DNA of 64,000 nt. Origin: Nostoc sp. C052. Its GTDB lineage: Bacteria; Cyanobacteriota; Cyanobacteriia; Cyanobacteriales; Nostocaceae. Under the pieces are notes generated by a model. It did no database searches, was not told where the DNA came from, and saw only the letters and a list, made by a program, of their open reading frames with translations. The position numbers and the translations under genes are program-made. Shown here piece after piece: positions 42,191 through 50,431 of the stretch; the first letter of the stretch is position 1, and every line of letters starts with the position of its first letter. The DNA lies in assembly GCF_013393905.1 (NCBI RefSeq), contig NZ_CP040272.1:4894001-4958000 (forward strand). The letters are read 5' to 3'.

Positions 42191-43474
42191 GTGACTAGGA
42201 CTAATTCAGACTTTCTTACCTCCAGCGATCCAGCGATCGCGGGGTTAATCAATGACGAACTACAGCGTCAGCGAGACCACTTGGAGTTGATTGCTAGCGA
42301 AAACTTTACCTCCGCTGCTGTACTGGCAGCTCAAGGTACGGTACTGACAAATAAATATGCTGAGGGATTACCTGGTAAACGCTACTATGGCGGTTGTGAG
42401 TTTATCGACAAAATCGAGCAACTAGCGATCAATCGCGCTAAACAGATATTTGGTGCGGCTCATGCGAATGTGCAACCCCATTCTGGCGCACAAGCCAATT
42501 TTGCCGTGTTCCTCTCGCTGCTGGAACCAGGAGACAAAATTATGGGGATGGATTTGTCTCATGGGGGACATCTTACCCACGGTTCTCCTGTAAATTTCTC
42601 AGGTAAGTGGTTCCAAGTTAGCCACTACGGTGTTAGTCAACAAACAGAACAACTTGACTATGACCAAATTCGAGAGCTGGCGCTGAGGGAGCGTCCTAAG
42701 CTCTTGATTTGTGGTTATTCGGCTTATCCCCGTGTAATTGATTTTGAAAAGTTCCGTAGTATTGCTGATGAAATCGGCGCTTACTTACTTGCTGATATTG
42801 CTCACATTGCTGGTTTAGTTGCTAGTGGTCTTCATCCCGATCCCATTCCTCACTGTCATGTAGTAACAACAACTACACACAAGACTCTACGCGGTCCTAG
42901 AGGTGGTTTAATCTTGACTGGCGACGCAGAACTAGGTAAAAAGCTAGATAAATCTGTTTTCCCTGGCAGCCAAGGCGGGCCATTGGAACACGTCATTGCT
43001 GGTAAAGCAGTAGCTTTTGGAGAAGCCCTCAAGCCTGAGTTTAAAACTTATTCTGCCCAAGTTATTGAAAATGCTCGTGCTTTGGCCGAACAACTGCAAA
43101 ACCGTGGTTTAAAATTAGTGTCTAATGGCACTGACAACCATTTAATATTAGTAGATTTACGGTCTGTAAATCTAACTGGCAAGCAGGCAGATAACCTAGT
43201 TAGTAGCGTAAATATTACTGCTAACAAGAATACTATTCCTTTTGATCCGCAATCACCATTTGTTACTAGTGGTCTGAGATTAGGTTCGCCAGCAATGACC
43301 ACACGGGGGTTAGGAGTAGCAGAATTTACCGAGATTGCAAATATTATTAGCGATCGCCTGCTTTCTCCAGATTCCGAGGTAGTAACCCAAGATTGTAGAC
43401 AAAGGGTAGCGGCATTGTGCGATCGCTTCCCCTTATATCCTCACCTGGAAATTCCTGTACCAGCATTAGCCTGA
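42191..43474 (+). CDS. glyA: Serine hydroxymethyltransferase
   Basis: A 427-residue PLP enzyme converting serine and tetrahydrofolate to glycine and methylene-tetrahydrofolate, feeding one-carbon metabolism and part of photorespiration. Motifs are LELIASENFTSAAVLAAQG, then NKYAEGLPGKRYYGGCE, the PLP-lysine region VTTTTHKTLRGPRGG (Lys231) and LRLGSPAMTTRGLG. The start is GTG at 42191, preceded by a purine-rich AAGGATAATTGAA. A heptamer repeat separates it from cinA. Confidence 0.97.
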   Translation: MTRTNSDFLTSSDPAIAGLINDELQRQRDHLELIASENFTSAAVLAAQGTVLTNKYAEGLPGKRYYGGCEFIDKIEQLAINRAKQIFGAAHANVQPHSGAQANFAVFLSLLEPGDKIMGMDLSHGGHLTHGSPVNFSGKWFQVSHYGVSQQTEQLDYDQIRELALRERPKLLICGYSAYPRVIDFEKFRSIADEIGAYLLADIAHIAGLVASGLHPDPIPHCHVVTTTTHKTLRGPRGGLILTGDAELGKKLDKSVFPGSQGGPLEHVIAGKAVAFGEALKPEFKTYSAQVIENARALAEQLQNRGLKLVSNGTDNHLILVDLRSVNLTGKQADNLVSSVNITANKNTIPFDPQSPFVTSGLRLGSPAMTTRGLGVAEFTEIANIISDRLLSPDSEVVTQDCRQRVAALCDRFPLYPHLEIPVPALA

Positions 43475-43486
43475 GATGATAGTTAG

Positions 43487-43562
43487 GAGTTAAGGGTTAA
43501 GAGTGATGAGTTTTGAACTCCTAACTCCTAACTCCTAACTCCTAACTCCTAACTCCTAACTA
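43487..43562. repeat. Heptamer tandem repeat (AACTCCT) with inverted left part
   Basis: From 43516 the unit AACTCCT occurs six times plus AACT. To its left GTTAGGAGTTAAGGGTTAAG is the complementary form, so the tract can fold. This is a short tandemly repeated repetitive sequence of the type known in heterocystous cyanobacteria. It ends ten bases before the cinA ATG. Confidence 0.9.
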
Positions 43563-43571
43563 TTCCTTCCA

Positions 43572-44822
43572 ATGAGCGCAGAAATTATTTGTGTTGGTAC
43601 TGAACTGCTGCTAGGAGATATCCTTAACGGCAATGCTCAATTTTTAGCGCAACAATTAGCGCAGCTAGGTATCCCCCACTACTATCAAACAGTGGTTGGG
43701 GATAATCCAGAACGGTTGAAGCAAGTTATAGAAATTGCTATTTCTAGAGCGCAAATTCTCATTTTCACTGGTGGACTTGGCCCGACACCAGATGATCTCA
43801 CCTGCGAAACCATCGCCGATTTTTTTAAAGTCCCATTGATAGAACGCTCTGACATCATCGAAGACATAACCCAAAAATTCGCCCAACGTGGCCGGGTGAT
43901 GTCACCAAGTAACCGCAAGCAAGCTTTGATTCCCCAAGGTGCAGAAATTCTCCCCAATCCTACTGGAACAGCACCCGGCATTATTTGGCAACCTCGTCCA
44001 GAAATTACGATTTTTACTTTTCCTGGTGTTCCCAGTGAAATGCATCCGATGTGGGAAGAAACAGCCGTGCCATTTCTCAAAAGTCAAGGTTGGGGTAAAG
44101 AAATTATTCACAGTCGGAGTTTAAAATTTTGGGGTATTGGTGAATCGGCTTTGGCGGAAAAAGTTGCTTCTTATTTGAACTTGCCAAATCCCACAGTCGC
44201 CCCTTATGCAGGTAAAGGGGAAGTAAGATTGCGAGTTTCTGCTAAAGCCACTTCTGAAGCAGCCGCAGAAGAACTAATTGCGCCCATTGAGAAACAACTT
44301 AAAGAAATTGCCGGACTGGATTTTTACGGCGTTAATAATGATACCCTTGCTTCCGTTGTCGGTGAGTTATTGCGGGCATCAAAAGAAACGCTGTCAGTGG
44401 CAGAATCTTGCACTGGTGGCGGTTTAGGGCAAATGTTGACCGATATTTCAGGCAGTTCTGATTACTTTTGGGGTGGAGTAATATCTTATGATAATTCGGT
44501 GAAGGTTAGGTTACTGGGGGTTAACCAGGAAGATTTAGATAAATTTGGGGCAGTAAGCGCGATCGTTGCAGAGCAAATGGCAGTTGGAGTTAAAACCCGC
44601 CTTGCAACCACTTGGGGATTGAGTATTACTGGAATTGCTGGCCCAAATGGAGGGACAGATACTAAGCCAGTGGGTTTAGTTTACGTTGGTTTAGCTGGGC
44701 CAAAGGATGAAGTAGCAAGTTTTGAGTATCAGTTTGGTGCAGCGCGAGGTCGAACTTTAATTCGTTATGTGAGCGCGAATGCAGCGTTGGATAATCTGCG
44801 GCGGAAGTTGTTGAGTAGGTAG
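43572..44822 (+). CDS. cinA: CinA-like protein (competence/damage-inducible)
   Basis: A 416-residue protein with two domains. The N-terminal molybdopterin-binding-like (COG1058) domain has EIICVGTELLLGDILNGNAQ and FTGGLGPTPDDLTCE, then FPGVPSEMHPMW. The C-terminal PncC-like amidase domain has SVAESCTGGGLGQMLTDISG and GIAGPNGGTDTKPVGLVYV. Members hydrolyse ADP-ribose and/or nicotinamide mononucleotide in NAD salvage; a role in competence has been proposed. The ATG is ten bases after a heptamer repeat, so its leader is short or read through from glyA. Confidence 0.95.
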   Translation: MSAEIICVGTELLLGDILNGNAQFLAQQLAQLGIPHYYQTVVGDNPERLKQVIEIAISRAQILIFTGGLGPTPDDLTCETIADFFKVPLIERSDIIEDITQKFAQRGRVMSPSNRKQALIPQGAEILPNPTGTAPGIIWQPRPEITIFTFPGVPSEMHPMWEETAVPFLKSQGWGKEIIHSRSLKFWGIGESALAEKVASYLNLPNPTVAPYAGKGEVRLRVSAKATSEAAAEELIAPIEKQLKEIAGLDFYGVNNDTLASVVGELLRASKETLSVAESCTGGGLGQMLTDISGSSDYFWGGVISYDNSVKVRLLGVNQEDLDKFGAVSAIVAEQMAVGVKTRLATTWGLSITGIAGPNGGTDTKPVGLVYVGLAGPKDEVASFEYQFGAARGRTLIRYVSANAALDNLRRKLLSR

Positions 44823-44836
44823 GAAGTCTATTACGT

Positions 44837-44859
44837 TTGTCATACAACTTGTATGACAA
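44837..44859. promoter_or_regulatory. Perfect inverted repeat, possible operator or terminator
   Basis: TTGTCATAC (44837-44845) pairs with GTATGACAA (44851-44859) around AACTT. It contains two overlapping TTGTN3ACAA words (TTGTCATACAA and TTGTATGACAA), a pattern like GntR-family operators. It follows the cinA stop by 14 bases, so a terminator without T-run is the alternative. Confidence 0.35.
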
Positions 44860-44924
44860 TCGAACCTATTGAAAATCTAATGTTATGTTAAAAAACTCAA
44901 TTACGAATTACGAATTATGCAGCT

Positions 44925-45536
44925 ATGAGCAAAATTCCCATCCTCCAGCCAAATAACTCGTACACTTTCAGAAACTATTTTGAGATGTCATTCGAGCCAG
45001 AAGATATACTGGCTGAATTTGGCTATTCTTTAAAACGTTCCTCTCTGAATCTATAAAAGTCCAGTATTGAATTAGACAGACTCGCAAATCTCAAATCTAG
45101 GATTGAGGAGAGTTTGCCATATATTAGTTTGACTAGTGAGGCAGCTCGCAGAGAGTTACTAATTGCCCCCATTTTATTGGATGTTGTTCATTACACTCAC
45201 GCCCAACTTAGAATCGAATATCCTCTTATAGTTACAGAACAATTAAAAGGTTCCCTTGACTATTATCTTCATGCAGACCATAAACTCTTAGTTGTAGAAG
45301 CTAAAAATGCTGATTTGGCAAGGGGTTTTACCCGGCTTGCTGTAGAACTGATTGCTATTGATGCATGGACTGATTCTCAAGAGGCAAATTTACAAGGGGC
45401 TGTTTCTACAGGGGATATTTGGCAATTTGGTCTATTAAATCGAGAAAATAGGGAAATAACTCAAGACCTAAATTTATATCGTGTTCCTGCTGACATAGAC
45501 GACTTGCTTAGGATTTTGGTGGCGATACTGAGCTAA
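44925..45536 (+). pseudogene. Nuclease-like protein interrupted by one stop codon
   Basis: An ATG at 44925 opens 43 codons (SKIPILQPNNSYTFRNYFEM, then FEPEDILAEFGYSLKRSSLN) and meets TAA at 45054-45056. The same frame continues without shift through LDRLANLKSRIEESLPYISL and SLTSEAARRELLIAPILLDV to 45536. Joined, it would be about 203 residues with the layout of a cyanobacterial restriction-like family: SLDYYLHADHKLLVVEAKNA has the D...ExK core of PD-(D/E)XK nucleases. The break is a single nonsense codon (CAA or AAA to TAA would suffice). The distal part could still be made from the TTG at 45114. A HicB-like gene overlaps its stop by one base. Confidence 0.75.
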
Positions 45537-45748
45537 TGATGAAACACTATCACATTAATATTTTTTATAGTGAAGAAGATAAGGGCTATATTGCTGATAT
45601 TCCTGATTTGAAATACTGTTCAGCATTTGGTTTAACTGAAGAAGAAGCGCTTCGTGAAGTCTTGCAAGCAAAAGAAGCATGGTTAGATGCGGCTAAAATG
45701 GAGGAAAAACCAATTCCTAAACCGAGATATCGATCGGCAATTTACTAG
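45536..45748 (+). CDS. HicB-family antitoxin-like protein (orphan)
   Basis: A 70-residue protein (69 from the second ATG). HYHINIFYSEEDKGYIADIP, then DLKYCSAFGLTEEEALREVL is the HicB-like RNase-H-fold half; a DNA-binding domain is lacking, and the end is short and basic. No hicA toxin gene lies on either side, so it is an orphan. It overlaps the preceding interrupted gene by one base (TAATG), suggesting the two were cotranscribed. Confidence 0.8.
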   Translation: MMKHYHINIFYSEEDKGYIADIPDLKYCSAFGLTEEEALREVLQAKEAWLDAAKMEEKPIPKPRYRSAIY

Positions 45749-45810
45749 ATAGCCTTATCATTATGAGAAAGGCGATCGCACTTTTGTGTAGAGGTTGCGA
45801 TCGCCCTATT

Positions 45811-47496
45811 TCACATACATGGAGAAGACCAAACTTTAACAGCCATATCTGCTAATAATTCTGCTCTTTTATTGATTTCTGTTTCGTTCCATTGTTTCAG
45901 ATGTTGCAACCCCCGATTCAGACGTAGAGGACTATCTGCGAATCCACCATCTTTTTTATCCCGCTTCTCTATAAACGGGCGATCGCTCAACTCAGGGTTA
46001 TATCCAGTTAGAGTTAGATTGCCAATAGTGTGTAGATACTTGGCTCTAATTTCTTTCCATTGTTCTCCCAAATCTGCCTGCCATTCTAAAGAAAGATTAG
46101 GGTTTTGTGGCATGATATGCTCAATAGTATATTTTTCAACATGGACTAACTCTTTCCGCTCATAATTTTCTAGTTTACGAAGTAGATAGTTGCAACCGCG
46201 AAAGTTGTAAATATCCTTAACTACCAACTCTCGACGAAACTCTTCATCACCTGGAAATCTTTTATAACTCTTTTTACTACTCAAAGCAATCTGTAAACTT
46301 TCTAAGTAGTTTTCTCGGTCAACTTCTCGGCTTAAAGTTGCAAAACTCTTGTTCATAGAGCTAGTAGAAATGCCACAGATACTCCGCCGAAATACATAGC
46401 TTTCCACAAGCCTTAGAATGTTTATAAATTCTTGTCGTGCTATTTTATTTTTATCGTAATCATCATAAAGTTCTATTAAAAATGGATAGGCAACATCTAC
46501 TCTAAGAGTGTTAATATCTGTAATTAATTGCTTAATTTCTTGGTCTGTTTCCTCAGCAAAAACTAACTTTACAAAATATTTAGAGTAATGGTAAACGTCC
46601 GCTACTATGTCTTTGATTAAAGTATCTTTTTTACTTTGTACATAAATCTTAAAGCTACTGTAGACATCTCTAATATTAGGGATAGTTCCTGATTTAGATT
46701 TGATGGTCAGATAATCACGAATGAAGCGGTCAAATAACTCAGAATTTCCGGTTTTGTCAAAACTCCTCTCCATTGGATGCCAATAAAGATTGTAAATTTC
46801 GTTCTGTTCCTCTGGTTGACGTTTCATCAGTACATAGTTCCGAATCTTGTCTGCTTCCGAAAGCTCAAGTCCTGTGGAATTTAGACTTTCAAATATTAAT
46901 TGTGGATCGTCACGATCGCGCTCTAGAGAAATTTCTACAATCATTAATTTGCATATACCTCGGTACAGGTTATTGAGGTCAATGTCTAATTTACGAATTT
47001 GAGTCTCAAAATATCGGTAGTTATCAACAAGTTGCTGAGATTTATCCTCAGGTATTTCTGTATCTCCTAGAAGCCGAATTAGAGTTTCTCTATCCTTCTG
47101 ATTTAAAAGTAACTTGTATCGTTCACTACCCTTTGCATGTCTATTAAAAAGATAAAAATCCTCTAGTGCTTCAGAACTAATATCAATTTCTTCATTGCTT
47201 GCTTTAATAGCTTTACTTAAAACAGAAAGTAGTAATGAAAGGGTTGTCAAACGTTGTTGACCATCAATAACTAATAATTTAGGTATTACTGCTGTTAAAT
47301 ACACAGTATCTACCATGTAAACTAATGAGCCAATGAAATGCCCTGAAATCTCATTGTCATTAGCAGCACGTAAAATATCATTCCATAGCTGCTGGCATTG
47401 AGTAAGTGTCCAACTATAAGGACGCTGATAGATAGGGATAATTAATTGCTTGTTACCTTCTAAAAAGTTGAGAAAGTTGGTTTGAGTAGCTTTCAT
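45811..47496 (-). CDS. DUF262/DUF1524 protein (GmrSD-like restriction family)
   Basis: A 561-residue protein. The N-terminal DUF262 (ParB/Srx-like NTP-binding) domain has IPIYQRPYSWTLTQCQQLWN (21-40) and VIDGQQRLTTLSLLL (76-90). The C-terminal DUF1524 HNH-type nuclease domain has YTIEHIMPQNPNLSLEW (from 456) and IGNLTLTGYNPELSDRPF. The middle is helical. This is the fused GmrSD layout; type IV members cut glucosylated or otherwise modified phage DNA, using NTP. It is probably a phage-defence gene, though DUF262 proteins vary in target. All motifs are intact. It sits convergent to the HicB-like gene, in a patch with other accessory remnants. Confidence 0.85.
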   Translation of the reverse strand: MKATQTNFLNFLEGNKQLIIPIYQRPYSWTLTQCQQLWNDILRAANDNEISGHFIGSLVYMVDTVYLTAVIPKLLVIDGQQRLTTLSLLLSVLSKAIKASNEEIDISSEALEDFYLFNRHAKGSERYKLLLNQKDRETLIRLLGDTEIPEDKSQQLVDNYRYFETQIRKLDIDLNNLYRGICKLMIVEISLERDRDDPQLIFESLNSTGLELSEADKIRNYVLMKRQPEEQNEIYNLYWHPMERSFDKTGNSELFDRFIRDYLTIKSKSGTIPNIRDVYSSFKIYVQSKKDTLIKDIVADVYHYSKYFVKLVFAEETDQEIKQLITDINTLRVDVAYPFLIELYDDYDKNKIARQEFINILRLVESYVFRRSICGISTSSMNKSFATLSREVDRENYLESLQIALSSKKSYKRFPGDEEFRRELVVKDIYNFRGCNYLLRKLENYERKELVHVEKYTIEHIMPQNPNLSLEWQADLGEQWKEIRAKYLHTIGNLTLTGYNPELSDRPFIEKRDKKDGGFADSPLRLNRGLQHLKQWNETEINKRAELLADMAVKVWSSPCM

Positions 47497-47508
47497 GGTT
47501 TTAGTATC

Positions 47509-47616
47509 TTATTGGGAAATTGTGGCTATGAAAGCTTCAGCACAAACCGCTCTTAGGTAATCAGCTAGGCTAGATTTAGCTGTGTCATAGTTAGCAGTAG
47601 TGAGAAGCTGTCTCAT
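47509..47616 (-). CDS. Doubtful 35-residue reading frame before the DUF262 gene
   Basis: The frame MRQLLTTANYDTAKSSLADY then LRAVCAEAFIATISQ ends 12 bases before the DUF262 ATG on the same strand. An in-frame stop lies six bases upstream of its ATG. It is too short to assign. It may be a leader peptide, a remnant of a larger gene or chance. Confidence 0.25.
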   Translation of the reverse strand: MRQLLTTANYDTAKSSLADYLRAVCAEAFIATISQ

Positions 47617-47940
47617 GTCTTAATTCAAGTATTCCCACCAATAAGTTATTGATAACTTTTCTTGCAGAAATTCTATATGAATGTCAACATCTGATTCATA
47701 TTTCCTCACTAGAAGTGTTATACTTCTGCTGCATTTCCCGTTTACATTCCTAAACAGAAAGTGTTTGACCCGTGTTTACGTTCTTCAGCATTGATATAAA
47801 GAGTAATATTTAATACATTACCTCGTGAACCATCAGCCATCTAACTCCTATCCATCAGCACAATTAATCACGGGATCGCTTGCTGTATTCTTCACAGTTT
47901 GTTACAAAAGTACAAAGAACTTCTAGAGACCAAAAACCAC
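47617..47940. other. Spacer between DUF262 and DUF2993 genes
   Basis: I see no gene in these 324 bases. They separate divergent genes and so must hold both promoters, but no clear -10/-35 pair stands out. Confidence 0.4.
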
Positions 47941-48735
47941 ATGTTCGGCGGACTTACTGGTTTACAAGATCCTAAAGGCACAGATTGGGGAGAGCGGATG
48001 CTCAACACAGTCGCCAGCCAAACGATTCGCCACTTGTTTACGCAAAGCGAGTCAGTAGAAGTCTCTGTGCGCTGCTACCCCTCCAGCAAACTGTTGCAAG
48101 GCAGCATCGATAGCTTCAAAATGAGCGGTCGTGGCTTGGTGATTCGCAAAGATTTCGCAGTAGAGGAGATGTCTTTTGAAACTGATGCGGTGGCTATTGA
48201 CTTCGGCTCGGTTTTAAGTGGCAAACTCAGCCTTAAGCAACCGACTCAAGCGATCGCTCAAGTCATATTATCAGAAGCAGGCATCAACCAAGCCTTTAAC
48301 GCGGAACTGGTGAAAAAGCGCCTGCTTAACCTCACCGTACCATCACTAACGGCATTATCTGGCGGCGAACCAGTCTCCTTTACGGATGTTCAGATACAGC
48401 TATTGCCAGAAAACCGGTTGCAGCTTGTAGCAAAAGCAGATTTAAACAATGGTGAACTTGTACCTCTGAGCATGATCCTAGCTATAAGCATTGAAAGGCG
48501 GCGGCGAGTTTCTTTCAAAGATCCGAAAATTCAGCTTGACCAAGTACCAGAAGCACAACGGGAAATCTCACAAACCTTGAGTGTGGCACTGGTAGAAATT
48601 TTAGATAATATGGTTGATCTTGATCGCTTTGACCTCGATGGAGTAAAAATGCGGCTCAACCGATTAGAAACTGAAGGTCAAAAACTTATTTTCAGTGGAT
48701 ATGCTGAAATTGAACGTATTCCACATAGCAGTTGA
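47941..48735 (+). CDS. DUF2993 (LmeA-like) family protein
   Basis: A 264-residue protein with the DUF2993 pattern common in cyanobacteria: MFGGLTGLQDPKGTDWGERM, then IRHLFTQSESVEVSVRCYPS, KLLQGSIDSFKMSGRGLVIR, and a sheet-rich body with SGKLSLKQPTQAIAQVILSE. The TULIP-like fold binds phospholipid in actinobacterial LmeA; the role in cyanobacteria is unknown. No signal peptide is seen. I start at ATG 47941, which gives the family start; a TTG at 47899 would add 14 residues. Two hairpins follow the stop. Confidence 0.85.
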   Translation: MFGGLTGLQDPKGTDWGERMLNTVASQTIRHLFTQSESVEVSVRCYPSSKLLQGSIDSFKMSGRGLVIRKDFAVEEMSFETDAVAIDFGSVLSGKLSLKQPTQAIAQVILSEAGINQAFNAELVKKRLLNLTVPSLTALSGGEPVSFTDVQIQLLPENRLQLVAKADLNNGELVPLSMILAISIERRRRVSFKDPKIQLDQVPEAQREISQTLSVALVEILDNMVDLDRFDLDGVKMRLNRLETEGQKLIFSGYAEIERIPHSS

Positions 48736-48804
48736 TATAATTTTGTCACGCAAAAAAGTAAAGTTTTTCTGAGCGGCTTTGCGTGAAGCTTTATACAAAT
48801 TAAA

Positions 48805-48830
48805 TACCGCCTAGATCATTCTAGACGGTA
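48805..48830. terminator. Hairpin between DUF2993 gene and ugd
   Basis: TACCGCCTAGA (48805-48815) pairs with TCTAGACGGTA (48820-48830) with one mismatch, loop TCAT. It separates convergent genes and may stop both. A weaker stem, TCACGCAAA (48746-48754) with TTTGCGTGA (48778-48786), lies to its left. Confidence 0.6.
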
Positions 48831-48892
48831 CTGTAAATCTTTAAATTTTGAACGGAGTTAGAAGTTCTTGATTATTCCTAACTCCTAAATCT

Positions 48893-50284
48893 TTATCTTC
48901 CCACGCCTACATATTGGAATCCAGCGCGTATAAGTGTTTCAGGGTCGAGGAAGTTACGACCATCAATGATAACGGGATGAGCCATCAATTTTGCCATCTT
49001 CACATAGTCAAGAGTGCTAAACTGCTGCCATTCCGTGACCAGTACCAAAGCATCGCAGCCATCAGCTAATCTTTCGGCATCGGTTTCTACTAACACACCA
49101 GAAAGCCCATGACGCAGACCTGTTTGGGAAACAATGGGGTCGTAGGCTTTGACTTTAGCTCCCAGTCTATTTAGCTGCTCAATTAGGTTGAGTGCTGGGG
49201 CGTCGCGCAAGTCGTCGGTATCTGGTTTGAAGGTTAGTCCTAGTAGTCCGACTGTTTTGCCTTTGAGAATTTTTAGAACTTGCTGGAGTTTTTCTAAAGC
49301 AATCAACCGCTGACGTTCGTTGACACTGACAGCAGCTTTGAGTAATTGGGCTTCATAGCCATAATCATCAGCAGTGTGAATCAGAGCAGAGACATCTTTG
49401 GGGAAGCATGAACCACCCCAACCAATACCAGCTTGTAAAAACTTGTTGCCAATGCGGGAATCTAAACCAATACCCTTAGCTACTTGGGTAACATCAGCAC
49501 CGACGCGATCGCAAATATTAGCGACTTCGTTAATAAAACTAATTTTAGTGGCTAAAAAGGCATTAGCGGCGTATTTAATCATCTCCGCCGAACTGAGGTC
49601 TGTTGCCAAAATTGGCACAGGGGGTAAAGATTGATCGGCAGCAAACTTACGTTCGACAATTGGGGCGTACAATTGTTGCATCAAGGCTACTGCCCTTTGA
49701 CTATTGCCCCCTAGTACAATGCGATCGGGGTTGAAGGTGTCGTAAACTGCCGAACCTTCGCGTAAAAACTCTGGATTGCTGACTACATCAAACTCGGCTA
49801 CAAATTCAGGTAATTTCTCATCACTCGGCACTCCACCTGCGGGTATCAGTGTTTTCTGCCGCTCTGCAACACCATCTAGAACAAGCATCCGCACCCAATC
49901 ACCTGAGCCAATGGGTACTGTAGATTTATTCACTATGACTTTATAACCACCGTTGAGATTTTCTCCAATCCCACGGGCTACAGCTTCGACATAACGAGTA
50001 TCACTTTCACCTGTGGGTAAAGGTGGTGTTCCCACAGCAATAAACAGAATTTCGCCGTGGGAAACTCCAGCAGCAAGATCGCTAGTAAAATGAATCTTCT
50101 CTGTTTGAATGGCAGACTGCATAATTTCTGAGAGTCCCGGCTCAAAAATTGGGGACTGCCCAGACTTCATTAACTTAACTTTTTCTTCGTTGTTATCTAC
50201 GCAAATTACATCATGCCCAATATGAGCCAAACAAGCACCTGTAACCAAACCAACGTAACCAGTACCAATCACGCAAACACGCAT
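48893..50284 (-). CDS. ugd: UDP-glucose 6-dehydrogenase
   Basis: A 463-residue NAD-dependent enzyme oxidising UDP-glucose to UDP-glucuronate for polysaccharide synthesis. The nucleotide motif is GTGYVGLVTGACLA (7-20). Then come AVGTPPLPTGESDTRYVEA, NKSTVPIGSGD (119-129), NPEFLREGSAV (170-180) and the catalytic GWGGSCFPKDV with Cys293. The length matches Ugd/TuaD. The UDP-glucuronate decarboxylase gene is 147 bases upstream on the same strand, so the two give UDP-xylose from UDP-glucose. Confidence 0.95.
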   Translation of the reverse strand: MRVCVIGTGYVGLVTGACLAHIGHDVICVDNNEEKVKLMKSGQSPIFEPGLSEIMQSAIQTEKIHFTSDLAAGVSHGEILFIAVGTPPLPTGESDTRYVEAVARGIGENLNGGYKVIVNKSTVPIGSGDWVRMLVLDGVAERQKTLIPAGGVPSDEKLPEFVAEFDVVSNPEFLREGSAVYDTFNPDRIVLGGNSQRAVALMQQLYAPIVERKFAADQSLPPVPILATDLSSAEMIKYAANAFLATKISFINEVANICDRVGADVTQVAKGIGLDSRIGNKFLQAGIGWGGSCFPKDVSALIHTADDYGYEAQLLKAAVSVNERQRLIALEKLQQVLKILKGKTVGLLGLTFKPDTDDLRDAPALNLIEQLNRLGAKVKAYDPIVSQTGLRHGLSGVLVETDAERLADGCDALVLVTEWQQFSTLDYVKMAKLMAHPVIIDGRNFLDPETLIRAGFQYVGVGR

Positions 50285-50431
50285 TTTTTAACTCCTCACT
50301 TTTTTGGGCTTAGTCTTCAACAAGAAGTTCTTAATTTGACACTTACACAAATGGCAGTAAACTCAGCCACTAAGCATATTAGTTATCGGGGATGAGCCTA
50401 TATGAAAAATCAGAGTGACACGAGATGCCAC

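Noticed and set aside
43516..43561. Tandem repeat resembling a short CRISPR array
   Set aside because: The unit is 7 bases with no spacers and no cas genes are near; it is a heptamer repeat.
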